Shown here: positions 16,701 through 24,995 of the stretch, one piece after another
Layout: each line of letters opens with the position of its first letter
Position numbering within the stretch: the stretch's first letter is position 1
Assembly (NCBI GenBank): GCA_050943735.1
Contig: JBMNPT010000009.1
Location: 22,168-86,167, forward strand
DNA: 64,000 nucleotides
Origin: JBMNPT01 sp050943735
Lineage (GTDB): Bacteria > Bacillota > Clostridia > Oscillospirales > RGIG577
Reading direction: 5' to 3'
Translations under genes and position numbers: made by a program
The notes under the pieces: model-generated
What the model was told of the DNA's origin: nothing
What the model saw: the letters and a program-made list of their open reading frames with translations, nothing else
The model's database searches: none

Positions 16701-18449
16701 AACTCCTTTTCCGCCACCTTCATCCCGGAAGACACAGTGAATTATCTGACGGTGCAAAGAATGATTCCAGTGGAAGTGCAAAAGACTTATGTCTCAATAA
16801 TGCTATCTGAGGAATCCTTGTCCGGTGAGGGCGCAAATCATCAGGCTTCATTTACCATCCAGATATCCCAGGTGTCAGGTGAGACACCCACCGGCACTGT
16901 AACAGTCACCTTTGATGAGCGTACACCTGAGACTTTGCCGCTCACAGACGGCTGGACCCGCTATTCCGTGGAGAATGTACCGGCTGGTGATCATACCCTC
17001 ACAATAGCGTACAACGGAGATTCCAATTATTTGTCCTCTTTCATGGCTCGCCCCTTGAATGTGCCCAAAGATCCCCAGAGGGAATTGCAGGTTACAGCCC
17101 CGGCCACCGAAATGACATTCGGTGATGAGCCCTTCCAGCTGACCGTCACCGGCGGCAGCGGCACCGGCGCAATCACCTATGACATCGACGGCGAGAGCCT
17201 TGTCTATGATGAGGGCACCGGCAAATTCACCATTGTGCGCGCCGGAACCAGCACCATCACCGTAACCAAAGAGGCGGATAACAACTACCATGAAACCAGC
17301 GCCCAGATATCCATCACAGTGGCGCCGGTAGCGCCCACCCTGACCACTCCTCCCACCGTGAGCCGGGTGCGGAAAGGCAATCTGCTTTCCACCGCTGGTT
17401 TCACCGGCGGCGTGGTCACCGGACTGGATGGCACAACGGCACTGGAGGGCACCTGGACGTGGAAAAATGACCGCGCCATGACCGAAACAGGCACCTTTGA
17501 GGAAACAGCCATCTTCACCCCCACCAACACCGGTTATACCCCTGTGGAAGTGCAGCTGGAGGTAGAGGTGTATCGTCCCTCCTCCGGCAGCGGCGGTGGC
17601 AGCGGCAACCCCTCCTATGCTGTCACCATCCCCACTCCGGAACATGGCAAAATCACCAGCAGTCCCGTCAATGCGGCCAGCGGCACCACCGTCACCCTGA
17701 CGGTGACCCCCGACGAGGGCTACACGCTGGATTCCCTGACCGTTACAGACAGCAGCGGCAAAAAGATTGAGGTGAGCAGCATTGGCGGCGGCCAGTACAC
17801 CTTCACCATGCCTGCTGCTCTGGTAAAAATCCAGACGGAATTTGTGCAGAGCGCACCCTCCTGGGAAAACTGCGAGGGCGGTAAGGGCTGTCCGCTGACC
17901 GGCTACACAGACCTGAATACAGCGGCCTGGTACCATGACGGTATCCACTACTGTCTGGAAAAAGGCCTGATGGCGGGCACCGAAGAGGACCGTTTCTCTC
18001 CGGATGGCACACTGACCAGAGCCCAGATGGTAGCCGTACTGTGGCGGCTGGAAAATAAGCCGGTGGTCAACTACGCCATGAATTTTGAGGATGTGCCCCA
18101 AGGCCAGTGGTACAGCGAAGCGGTTCGCTGGGCCGCCAGTGAGAAGATTGTGGAAGGCTATGACGATACCTTCTTTGGCACCAACGACGCCGTCACCAGA
18201 GAACAGCTCGCGGCCATTCTGTACCGGTACGCACAGTATAAGGGGTACGATGTATCCCTGGAAGAGGGCGCTGCCATCCTCTCTTTCACCGATTCCGACC
18301 AGATCAGCTCCTGGGCCTATGAAGCCATGCAGTGGGCCTGCGGCAGCAAGCTGATCAGCGGCAACGGCGATGGAACTGTGAATCCTACCAGCGATACCAG
18401 ACGCTGTGAGTTTGCCACACTGATGATGCGTTTCGTGGAGAACCGCTGA
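13779..18449 (+). CDS. Large SLH-anchored surface protein with beta-helix, MBG-like and Ig-like repeats
   Basis: A 1,556-residue secreted protein. A signal peptide occupies about residues 1-27, cut near VLALDHQ. The first 300 residues form a right-handed beta-helix-like region of repeated GGTVNISGGTV-type turns. A cysteine-containing segment follows (about 380-440: CETPGCPVG and CLTCGYV), then a chain of Ig-like and MBG/YDG-like repeats including two almost identical copies of a PLRYGQPLSESQLEGG unit. A Gly/Ser hinge near residue 1270 precedes an InlB-type repeat and three C-terminal SLH motifs (from GYTDLNTAAWYHD, FEDVPQGQWYSEA and FTDSDQISSWAYEA), which bind pyruvylated cell-wall polymer. 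The likely role is adhesion or surface structure. AAAGGGGGA lies upstream of the ATG. It is transcribed alone. Confidence 0.92.
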   Translation: MKNRLLSILLCLCMAFTLLPAQSVLALDHQHDGISFTTEWSSSPPASIATSQNIFLSRNVALSRTLTISGQDTVVNLCLNNYSMSIPSSYRFIVESGATLNIYNCGQSESIYGRYPITVRGTVNLYSGTVTGTYEHGDAILVEEGGVLNIHDGKVENTASAAGSGATIQCTGGTVNISGGTVDGNLNRALVLEDNAVANITGGTVTSSASTPSVPTIFHTGGTLTISRPSTTVSHTGAGYALYMREGNSTPSDPVTTHITGGSITASQQEAIRLASNDTDAPNALFLSGTPIIHGGSTTAISIASSDEGIIWPKLYATAAEDSGSEAYSGGTLNVSVGMKNDSMSGQTVITNSTNESRFKLTPESYGYFLTPSGNNLVLHLHKWSADRKADETYHWFECETPGCPVGQKDKNKHFTAPDDSNCTTPILCLTCGYVLTPGESSHDLSYTAEDNVITETCQKDGCAHTGTATLKAPDSPAYDGTTEWEATVSYSGWTSGELAIRYTDGNGDPVTDLKNVGTYTASITAGGKTAQVTYTVDKGTGSAPEVQGVDTTYIDTEDGKITGVDDTMEYRKDGDTSFTPVTGTEITGLPAGKYFVRYKETENWNPSAEATVTISQGGKRPAAITLTAALDREYNGLAASVENGFTYDGDAAPVIQWYSDNGGTRGDEIQAPSDAGTYWLVITAAETDVWQAASLEKQFTIAPKTVEILWAEDDFTYNGSDQIASITASYQNVLGETVPLTVTVAGGVFQDYREGGYTAEAAFVSGETNYQLPADSTKTYHMKKADLHVTFPTATPLRYGQPLSESQLEGGSGDGTFAWADGTIIPTVVNSGYEVIFTPTNPNYNTQCQTIPVTVSKATPSYTEPTATPLRYGQPLSESQLEGGSGDGTFAWADGATIPTVDNLYGYAVHFTPTDSENYHFVTFLVPVTVTPAVPDYTIPEVTATYGQTLAELALPQGWTWDDPSQSVGTPGTNSFSATFIPEDTVNYLTVQRMIPVEVQKTYVSIMLSEESLSGEGANHQASFTIQISQVSGETPTGTVTVTFDERTPETLPLTDGWTRYSVENVPAGDHTLTIAYNGDSNYLSSFMARPLNVPKDPQRELQVTAPATEMTFGDEPFQLTVTGGSGTGAITYDIDGESLVYDEGTGKFTIVRAGTSTITVTKEADNNYHETSAQISITVAPVAPTLTTPPTVSRVRKGNLLSTAGFTGGVVTGLDGTTALEGTWTWKNDRAMTETGTFEETAIFTPTNTGYTPVEVQLEVEVYRPSSGSGGGSGNPSYAVTIPTPEHGKITSSPVNAASGTTVTLTVTPDEGYTLDSLTVTDSSGKKIEVSSIGGGQYTFTMPAALVKIQTEFVQSAPSWENCEGGKGCPLTGYTDLNTAAWYHDGIHYCLEKGLMAGTEEDRFSPDGTLTRAQMVAVLWRLENKPVVNYAMNFEDVPQGQWYSEAVRWAASEKIVEGYDDTFFGTNDAVTREQLAAILYRYAQYKGYDVSLEEGAAILSFTDSDQISSWAYEAMQWACGSKLISGNGDGTVNPTSDTRRCEFATLMMRFVENR
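16155..16265 (+). repeat. Internal duplication within the SLH protein gene, copy 1
   Basis: About 110 bp starting CCCACAGCCACCCCCCTTCG, nearly identical to copy 2 located exactly 219 bp (73 codons) downstream. It encodes the PLRYGQPLSESQLEGG repeat unit. Confidence 0.9.
16374..16484 (+). repeat. Internal duplication within the SLH protein gene, copy 2
   Basis: Second copy of the approximately 110-bp unit. The first 60 or so bases are identical to copy 1 and scattered differences appear toward the 3' end, consistent with a recent tandem duplication of one 73-codon repeat. Confidence 0.9.
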
Positions 18450-18464
18450 TATTCACAACCAAAA

Positions 18465-18501
18465 ACAGAGGGAGATGCATATGCATCTCCCTCTGTTTTT
18501 T
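18465..18501. terminator. Bidirectional terminator between the SLH gene and dgt
   Basis: A perfect 32-base palindrome (16+16) centred at 18480/18481, with five A on the left and five T on the right. Confidence 0.92.
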
Positions 18502-18513
18502 ATGCTTTTCTAC

Positions 18514-19527
18514 TCAAAACAAAATGCTGGACCGGGGCACACACAGATCGGTGAAGGCCTTGATGGCATACCGGTCGGTCATGCCCGCTATATAGTCGGT
18601 CACCGCCCGTTGAGCGCCCTCCCGATAGGCTGTTTCAATGCACTCATTGGACATCTCGGTGACATGCTGCAAATAGTAGCCAAACAGCGTGGTAATCACC
18701 CGTTCCGCCTTTTCCTCCTCCTTGAGCTTGACCTCCTCATGGGTGTAGACACTGCGGAACAAAAAGCTGCGCAGTTCCATCATGGCCTGCTCAATTTCCG
18801 GTTCCATACAGATGACCGGCTGGCCCTGGCTGGCCCGGATGACGCTGGAAATCAGAGTGTTGATACGCTCCTTGTGGGTGGCACCCAGAATTCGCAGCAA
18901 ATCCCGGGGCAGATACTCCACCTGCAGCACACCACCCCGCACCGCATCGTCGATGTCATGGTTGATGTAGGCGATCCGGTCGGCGTATTTGAGAATGCGT
19001 CCCTCCAGTGTAGAAGCCTCATGGCTGCCGCTGTGGTGGAGAATGCCATCCCGCACCTCCCAGGTGAGGTTGAGCCCCTGTCCATCCTTGGCCAGCAAAT
19101 CAACCACCCGCAGACTCTGCTCATAATGGCGGAAACCTCCATAGTCGGCGTTGAGCTTGTGGAGCGTGCGTTCTCCCGCATGACCAAAGGGAGTGTGCCC
19201 CAGATCATGCCCCAGCGCCATGGCTTCCACCAGATCCTCATTGAGCCGCAGGGAACGGGCAATGGTTCTGGCAATCTGGCTTACCTCCAGCGTATGGGTG
19301 AGCCGGGTGCGGTAGTGATCCCCTTCCGGAGAGATGAACACCTGGGTTTTGTGCATCAGCCGGCGAAATTCTTTGGAGTGGATGATCCGGTCCCGGTCCC
19401 GCTGAAACACCGTCCGCATCTCGCAGGCAGGTTCCTCCCTTTGCCGGCCCCGGCTATCCGCGCTGCACACCGCCCATGGCTGTAAATTTTCCCGTTCCAG
19501 CCGCTCATACTGCTGTCGAATGTTCAT
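18514..19527 (-). CDS. dgt: dGTP triphosphohydrolase-like HD-domain protein
   Basis: A 337-residue HD-superfamily enzyme that removes triphosphate from dGTP or related dNTPs, affecting nucleotide pools. The metal ligands are visible: His in RTRLTHTLEV, the HD pair in GHDLGHTPFGHAGE, and a later Asp in KYADRIAYINHDIDD. Length fits the short Gram-positive Dgt type. AGGAGGGG lies five bases before the ATG. It is the last gene of a minus-strand run that starts at about 24.9 kb, 22 bases after cysK, and ends at a strong palindromic terminator. Confidence 0.93.
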   Translation of the reverse strand: MNIRQQYERLERENLQPWAVCSADSRGRQREEPACEMRTVFQRDRDRIIHSKEFRRLMHKTQVFISPEGDHYRTRLTHTLEVSQIARTIARSLRLNEDLVEAMALGHDLGHTPFGHAGERTLHKLNADYGGFRHYEQSLRVVDLLAKDGQGLNLTWEVRDGILHHSGSHEASTLEGRILKYADRIAYINHDIDDAVRGGVLQVEYLPRDLLRILGATHKERINTLISSVIRASQGQPVICMEPEIEQAMMELRSFLFRSVYTHEEVKLKEEEKAERVITTLFGYYLQHVTEMSNECIETAYREGAQRAVTDYIAGMTDRYAIKAFTDLCVPRSSILF

Positions 19528-19549
19528 GCCTTCCCCTCCTGTGGCCTGC

Positions 19550-20449
19550 TTACAGCACGCTCAAATACCGCTCTCCTGTGTCCGGCGCGATGAAGAGGAC
19601 CTTTTTGCCCTCTCCCAGCTGGCGGGCGACCCGGCTGGCCGCGCACCAGGCGGCACCGGAGGAAATCCCCACCAGCAGTCCATAGCGGCGGCCCAAGGTG
19701 CGGGCTGCCTCCATGGCTTCCTCATTGCCCACGCTGACAATCTCATCAAACAGCTCCACCCGGGCGATGGAGGGAATGAAGTTGGCTCCGATGCCCTGAA
19801 TGGCATGGCTGCCCGGCTTGCCTCCCGACAGCACCGGGGAGCTCTCGGGCTGGATGGCGTAAAACCGAGTATGAGCCCCTTGGGATTTGAGATACTGGGC
19901 CACTCCGGTGAGGGTGCCGCCGGTACCCACTCCGGCCACCACCGCATCCAGCGTGTCGCCGAAATCCCGCCAGATCTCAGGGCCGGTGGTGGCCACATGG
20001 GCCGCCACATTGGCGGGATTGTTGAACTGATCGGCCAGCAGGCTGCCGGGGTTTTCCTCCACCAGCTGACGGGCCTTTTCCACCGCTCCGGCCATCCCCT
20101 GGGCGGCGGGGGTGAGGATGAGTTCCGCACCATAAGCAGCCATCAAATCCCGGCGTTCCCGGCTCATATTGTCGGGCATCACAATGCACACCCGATATCC
20201 CCGGGCAGTGCCCAGCATGGACAGTCCGATGCCGGTGGAACCGCTGGTGGCCTCTACAATCAACCCTCCGGGCCGCAGACGTCCAGTGCGTTCCGCCTCC
20301 TCAATGATGGAAAGCGCCACCCGGTCTTTCACACTACCGCCGGGATTTTTGCACTCCAGTTTTGCGTACAACTCCGCCATGCCCGGCTGACCAGGGAAGT
20401 GAAATACCGGAGTATTGCCAATCATCTGCTGTAAGTTTTCTGCAATCAT
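19550..20449 (-). CDS. cysK: Cysteine synthase (O-acetylserine sulfhydrylase)
   Basis: A 299-residue PLP enzyme that makes cysteine from O-acetylserine and sulfide. The PLP lysine is in NPGGSVKDR near residue 42, the substrate loop is ATSGSTGIG and the phosphate-binding loop is GVGTGGTLTGV. Length is typical. AAAAGGAGG precedes the ATG. It sits in the hflX-dgt gene run rather than with sulfur genes. No cysteine-responsive T-box or other leader is visible, since the upstream gene ends only 15 bases away. Confidence 0.95.
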   Translation of the reverse strand: MIAENLQQMIGNTPVFHFPGQPGMAELYAKLECKNPGGSVKDRVALSIIEEAERTGRLRPGGLIVEATSGSTGIGLSMLGTARGYRVCIVMPDNMSRERRDLMAAYGAELILTPAAQGMAGAVEKARQLVEENPGSLLADQFNNPANVAAHVATTGPEIWRDFGDTLDAVVAGVGTGGTLTGVAQYLKSQGAHTRFYAIQPESSPVLSGGKPGSHAIQGIGANFIPSIARVELFDEIVSVGNEEAMEAARTLGRRYGLLVGISSGAAWCAASRVARQLGEGKKVLFIAPDTGERYLSVL

Positions 20450-20464
20450 TCCAAAATCCTCCTT

Positions 20465-21049
20465 TTATAACCAGCGGTCTGCGGCGTTCCAAAAGGCCCG
20501 GCACAGCGCCACCATATGTTCCATATGGGTGGGATCATAGTCCTCTTCCATCACCAATTCTCTCCCCTCGGCGGTAAAGGGTGCCCGCCGGCTCCACACC
20601 TCGATGAGACAGGAACTGGCCCCCTCTTCCACCGGCGTCAGCTGCAGAGAACAGGGTTCTCCCACCGCCAACTGCTGGCGCAGTTCCAGTTCCCCCAACA
20701 GCTGGCGGGCCATCTGGGGCTGAGGAGAGGTGATGACATATCGGCCATCCACCTCCGGGTCGCCCACCTGAAGCGGTTTTTGCAGCAGACCCAATCCTTT
20801 GCGTAGCAGGCTGGCGGGTCTGATTTTCACGGTAATGGGGTTACGGCACTCCAGCACCGCCGCCACCCGAAAAGTGGGCCACAGTTCACTTCGCTCGTTG
20901 TGCAAAGCATCCATATGTTCACTCATGCTGATATACAGACGGGGCTCACCCGGCAGACAGACAAACACATCCTCATTCCAGCGGGCCGGCTGGCCAATGT
21001 ATTCTCCGCCCTGTTCCCGGGCAAAGCGCAACAGCGGTTCTTTCCACAT
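20465..21049 (-). CDS. Uncharacterised protein
   Basis: A 194-residue soluble protein that I do not recognise. There is no signal peptide or membrane segment. It begins WKEPLLRFAREQGGEYIG and has a mixed alpha/beta composition with many Glu and Arg and an alternating beta-strand-like middle. The ATG at 21049 follows GGAGGAGGAG and lies two bases after the stop of the upstream YigZ-like gene, so translation is probably coupled. Its position between yigZ-like and cysK genes gives no clear function. Confidence 0.75.
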   Translation of the reverse strand: MWKEPLLRFAREQGGEYIGQPARWNEDVFVCLPGEPRLYISMSEHMDALHNERSELWPTFRVAAVLECRNPITVKIRPASLLRKGLGLLQKPLQVGDPEVDGRYVITSPQPQMARQLLGELELRQQLAVGEPCSLQLTPVEEGASSCLIEVWSRRAPFTAEGRELVMEEDYDPTHMEHMVALCRAFWNAADRWL

Positions 21050-21051
21050 GG

Positions 21052-21696
21052 TCACTCCTCCTCCATCTGGGTGAATATACTGAACTTCTGCCACTTGTCC
21101 CGACGGTGCACCGGCTCCACACTGCCGCAGGTGAGGTCAGTGAGCAGTGCCCGCAGTCCCTCCACTCGGTCCTGGGGCATGGATACAATCAACTCTACTC
21201 CATCGGTAAACAGGGTATCGTCGATGAGTCCGCCCTGTTCCAGCACCACCCCCTGCAGCTTGCCATACTGGGCATAGTCACAGGCAATGGACAGCTCGCT
21301 GCACTGGATCATGGAAATGGGTTCCGCGGCCCGCACCGCCAGAGAAGCGCCATGGCCATAAGCCCGTACCAGCCCTCCGGTGCCCAGCAAAATGCCTCCG
21401 AAATACCGGGTGACCACCACCACGCAATCGGTGAGCTGCTGCCGCTCCAGCACATTGAGCACCGGTTTGCCCCCTGTTCCCTGGGGTTCTCCGTCATCGC
21501 TGAAACGGGTGGTACCCATCTCCCGCAGCCGGTAGGCATACACATGATGCCGGGCGTCGGGGTATTTCCGCCGCACTTCATTCAAAAAGGCCAGTGCTTC
21601 CTCTTCGTTGCGCACCGGCGCGGCATTGCCAATGAATTCACTCTTTTTCTCCACAAAGCGGTCCTCCGCCCGGTGGTCCAAGGTATGATATTCCAT
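21052..21696 (-). CDS. YigZ/IMPACT family protein
   Basis: A 214-residue protein of the YigZ/IMPACT family. The N-terminal UPF0029 (impact) domain covers about residues 5-130 with KKSEFIG, PDARHHVYAYRL, RFSDDGEPQGTGGKPVLNVL and VTRYFGGILLGTGGLVRAYG. The C-terminal ferredoxin-like DUF1949 domain is present. The family is linked to translation stress and ribosome association. Of two possible starts I chose the ATG at 21696, which has GAGGAA at proper spacing. It begins 11 bases after hflX, a fitting translation-related neighbour. Confidence 0.92.
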   Translation of the reverse strand: MEYHTLDHRAEDRFVEKKSEFIGNAAPVRNEEEALAFLNEVRRKYPDARHHVYAYRLREMGTTRFSDDGEPQGTGGKPVLNVLERQQLTDCVVVVTRYFGGILLGTGGLVRAYGHGASLAVRAAEPISMIQCSELSIACDYAQYGKLQGVVLEQGGLIDDTLFTDGVELIVSMPQDRVEGLRALLTDLTCGSVEPVHRRDKWQKFSIFTQMEEE

Positions 21697-21706
21697 ACTC
21701 ATTTCC

Positions 21707-22990
21707 TCATTGCGGCAACAAATAGGCCGCGATCTGGCCATACAACTCCTCATCTACCCGGCACAGCACCTGGGTATACTCCGCCTGATACTCCATCTCC
21801 AGCACCGCCCCCCGGCTATGCAGCAAATCCAGCAAGCGGCCCTGGTCATAGGGAATCCCCACCAATACCGTACGTTTCTTCCGAGACAACTCCTGTTCCA
21901 CCATCTCCCGCAGGAGGGAGAGATTTTCTCCTGTGCGAGCACTCACCGCCACTGCGTTCTCCCGTTTTGGAATGGCCTCGCCCGGCACCTGATCGCATTT
22001 GTTGAAAACGGTGATCACCGGGGTGTCCTTGACCCCCATGCTCTCCATGGTTTCCAGGCTCACCCGCTCATTTTCCTCCCAGTTGGGGTTACTGACGTCA
22101 ATGACGTGTAAAATCACATCGGCGTAGCACATCTCTTCCAAGGTGGATTTGAAGGCCTCCACCAGATGATGGGGCAGCTTTTTGATGAAGCCCACCGTAT
22201 CGCTCACCAATGCCTCACAGGTATCGCTGAACCGCACCTTGCGCACCACCGTTTCCAGCGTGGCAAACAGCCGGTCCTCCTCCAATACCCCCGCGTCGGT
22301 GAACCGGTTGAACAGAGTGGACTTGCCCGCGTTGGTATAGCCTATAATGGACACCAGCGGAATGGGACTTTTCTCCCGGGCTTTACGCATGGTATCCCGA
22401 GTACGTACCACCTGTTTCAACTCTGCGCTGAGTAGAGAAATCTTCTCCCGAATGCGCCGCCGGTCGGTCTCCAGCTTGCTCTCACCCGGTCCTCGGGTGC
22501 CTACACCGCCGCCCAGACGGCTGAGATTTTCATAAGAGGAGGTGAGCCGGGGAGCCATATATTTCAGCTGTGCCAGCTCCACCTGCAATTTACCCTCCCG
22601 GGTGGTGGCCCGCATGGCGAAAATATCCAGGATCAACATGCTCCGGTCGATCACTCGAGCTTCGGTCTCCCGCTCCAAATTGCGGATCTGTGTAGGGGAC
22701 AACTCGTTGTCCAGCACAATCAGTCCCGCCTGATGCAGCTGCACCAGTTCTTTCAGCTCCTCCACCTTACCGCTGCCCAAAAAGGTGGCCGGATCGGGCA
22801 CCTCCCGGCTTTGCAGCACCTTTGCACAGCATACACCGCCGGCGGTCTCCAACAGGCCCTCCAGTTCATCCAGCGAAGTCCAGCTGCATTCCTCATACCG
22901 GTTGCTGGAAAAGTTGACCCCTACCAGTACCGCCCGGTTGGCCCGCTCCAGCATCGCCTTTTCTTCACTTGTATACACTCGTTTTTCCAC
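21707..22990 (-). CDS. hflX: GTPase HflX (ribosome-splitting)
   Basis: A 427-residue Obg-HflX superfamily GTPase that rescues or splits stalled ribosomes. The N-terminal HflX domain contains LDNELSPTQIRNLE and the glycine-rich linker LSRLGGGVGTRGPGE. The G domain shows GYTNAGKST (G1), DTVGFIKKLPHHLVEAF (G3 and switch II) and NKCD (G4). It starts at a GTG (22988-22990) with AAAAGGAG six bases upstream. It is in the middle of a minus-strand run, 15 bases after a membrane-anchored protein of unknown function. Confidence 0.96.
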   Translation of the reverse strand: MEKRVYTSEEKAMLERANRAVLVGVNFSSNRYEECSWTSLDELEGLLETAGGVCCAKVLQSREVPDPATFLGSGKVEELKELVQLHQAGLIVLDNELSPTQIRNLERETEARVIDRSMLILDIFAMRATTREGKLQVELAQLKYMAPRLTSSYENLSRLGGGVGTRGPGESKLETDRRRIREKISLLSAELKQVVRTRDTMRKAREKSPIPLVSIIGYTNAGKSTLFNRFTDAGVLEEDRLFATLETVVRKVRFSDTCEALVSDTVGFIKKLPHHLVEAFKSTLEEMCYADVILHVIDVSNPNWEENERVSLETMESMGVKDTPVITVFNKCDQVPGEAIPKRENAVAVSARTGENLSLLREMVEQELSRKKRTVLVGIPYDQGRLLDLLHSRGAVLEMEYQAEYTQVLCRVDEELYGQIAAYLLPQ

Positions 22991-23005
22991 GTTGTTCTCC
23001 TTTTC

Positions 23006-23623
23006 TCACTGACCATCCTCTGACAGCAGTTCCCGTACCGGCTCGCCATCCAGTACCAGCATTTCCAGTGCCGATTTGCCATGGTCCACCCGAATCTGCA
23101 GGGCCAGCTGTCCCTGCTCTCTGTCCGGATCTTCCAAAAACTCCCGCAACCGGCTCAAAATCACCGGGGAATAACTCTGTTCTGAAAATGGTGCTTCCAC
23201 ATGCAAGATATACTGGCTGGTGGCCGTCCCCTGGGGAGTACTGGGCGGCACCGTCACCGTTTCAATGCTCACCAGTCTCACTTCCAGAAAATCTTCGTTT
23301 TCCGGCACTTCCTGCGCTGTGAGATAATACCGATCCAGCCGCAGCATTCCACGTCCATTCACCTTATACACTGCGTAAATCTTATCTCCCTCTTTCAGGG
23401 TACTGGACTCCGGCAAGGTGGGCGTGGAAATCTCCAGCCCCACACAGTTGTACCGAATGCTGGTGCTGTTCAAAATGCTGATGGGCTGATCCCGGTTGAC
23501 TTCCACCCACACCGCATCTCCTCTGCGCAAAATCTGATAATTGTCCACTATCAGTATACCCAGCAGCAAAAATTCCACCAAAATAATCAACAGAACGGTC
23601 AGCAGACGCTTATTGCGTACCAT
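23006..23623 (-). CDS. Membrane-anchored protein of unknown function
   Basis: A 205-residue protein with one N-terminal membrane anchor (LLTVLLIILVEFLLLGILIV, about residues 7-26) and an extracytoplasmic beta-rich domain. It lacks a lipobox. The repeated pattern KEGDKIYAVYKVNGRGMLRLDRYYLT resembles the GDYxxLxY group of small membrane proteins but lacks that exact motif, so I do not name it. The ATG is one base from the stop of the upstream polytopic membrane gene, so the two are surely translated together and may form one complex. Confidence 0.75.
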   Translation of the reverse strand: MVRNKRLLTVLLIILVEFLLLGILIVDNYQILRRGDAVWVEVNRDQPISILNSTSIRYNCVGLEISTPTLPESSTLKEGDKIYAVYKVNGRGMLRLDRYYLTAQEVPENEDFLEVRLVSIETVTVPPSTPQGTATSQYILHVEAPFSEQSYSPVILSRLREFLEDPDREQGQLALQIRVDHGKSALEMLVLDGEPVRELLSEDGQ

Positions 23624-23624
23624 A

Positions 23625-24899
23625 TCACCGACCTCCTTCCGACGATGCCGTCACCATGCCCAACCCGGTGAATACCACCGTCATGGCGCTCACCAGCAAC
23701 ACCACCGAAGCAATTTTCGTGGCGTCTGTCAGCAGCGCATACAAATATCCACCCAACACCGCCACCGGAATCAAAAGGAAAAAGGGGCTGCGATATTTGA
23801 GCATTTTGTACAGCGTGCATACGCACAGCAATAGCATGGCTCCCTTGAAATACCACTCCATCAACGAGCCACCGGTCAGGGTGTAAAATTCATAGTAGAT
23901 ATAAACGGCAAAAGAGAGGTAATAAAACAGACACACCGCCAATTCTTCCAAGGTGATGGAACTGCGCAGAATCCGTTCCACATAGAACAGACACATCACC
24001 ACCAGCACCACAAAAAACACCATATTGATTCCATAGCCGCTCATAACGGTAATGCGTCCATTCCAAGCACCGGTCTGGCTGGCGTGCCAAAACACCACGC
24101 ACACGCCGCCATAACTGAGCAAACGCAACGGCCGGCAATAATAGGGTTTGGCCCGATCGTTGATTCGCATATCCAGCAGATAAAGCACCACAAAATAGCC
24201 AAACACCACATACACCCAAATGCCAAAAGCACTGTTTTCCTGATGATACCACAGATAGAGCAACCATGTGAGAGAGGTACAGATCAGATAGGCGTAAAAA
24301 GCCTTCCCCGCTCCACGCTGCCGGTGAATCATTGCCCCAAAAGGTAAAGTGAAAAGCATCAACACCACATAGACCTGCTCAAAAAGCGGCTCCCCGGCAA
24401 TGTAATTGACGGTACTGACCAGTTCATACATGAGAATCCCCATCACCGATCGGGAAGCATAACTAAACATCAGCACCAGCAACAGGCCCAGCACATAAAC
24501 CTCCACATCGGTAAAGGTACTGGCAAAGCCCTCCACGCACAGTTCCAGCGCAATCAAAAAGGTAAAGCAGCTCTGAGTGGAAGCCAGTTCCCGCAGCCAC
24601 ACCGGCAGAGAAAACTGAGATGATACTGAATCTGTATCGGCTTCCGTTTTTTCAATGGCAGGAGGATTGGCTCGAAAACACAGCAAAGTGGGAATGTTGC
24701 CCACCAGTACCAATACGGCCAACGCCACCACTTTCAATAGATCGTTGACATAATAGTACCCCAGGTAACACAGCAGCAGCCACAAAATGTGCACCGCTGT
24801 AAAAGCCAAAATCATCTGGCCGGGGGCACCTCCGGTAAATCGATTCCAGCGTACCAGCCATTTATCCACCATATGTTGTGTTCCTTTGGGCTTTGTCAT
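23625..24899 (-). CDS. Polytopic membrane protein of unknown function
   Basis: A 424-residue protein with about 11-12 predicted membrane segments distributed along the whole length, a cytoplasmic N terminus (KPKGTQHMVDKW) and a Thr/Ser/Glu-rich loop around residue 90. I do not recognise a family; the composition resembles DUF2157/DUF4401-type membrane proteins. It is the first gene of the hflX run and is divergent from the Y-family polymerase gene. GGAGAGG precedes the ATG. It is tightly paired with the single-anchor protein that follows. Confidence 0.75.
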   Translation of the reverse strand: MTKPKGTQHMVDKWLVRWNRFTGGAPGQMILAFTAVHILWLLLCYLGYYYVNDLLKVVALAVLVLVGNIPTLLCFRANPPAIEKTEADTDSVSSQFSLPVWLRELASTQSCFTFLIALELCVEGFASTFTDVEVYVLGLLLVLMFSYASRSVMGILMYELVSTVNYIAGEPLFEQVYVVLMLFTLPFGAMIHRQRGAGKAFYAYLICTSLTWLLYLWYHQENSAFGIWVYVVFGYFVVLYLLDMRINDRAKPYYCRPLRLLSYGGVCVVFWHASQTGAWNGRITVMSGYGINMVFFVVLVVMCLFYVERILRSSITLEELAVCLFYYLSFAVYIYYEFYTLTGGSLMEWYFKGAMLLLCVCTLYKMLKYRSPFFLLIPVAVLGGYLYALLTDATKIASVVLLVSAMTVVFTGLGMVTASSEGGR

Positions 24900-24938
24900 G
24901 TGGCAACCCTCTCCTGTTAAAATTTTCCTCTTCTATCC

Positions 24939-24980
24939 GAACATTTGTTGTGTTATAATGCATGTACAGAACATTTGTTT
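24939..24980 (+). promoter_or_regulatory. Two LexA-like SOS boxes flanking the -10 of the Y-family polymerase gene
   Basis: GAACATTTGTTG (24939-24950) and GAACATTTGTTT (24969-24980) each match the Gram-positive SOS box GAAC-N4-GTTC except for the last base. They lie exactly 30 bp apart on either side of a consensus TATAAT (24954-24959). Confidence 0.75.
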
Positions 24981-24995
24981 GGAGGTGTTTTCCCG

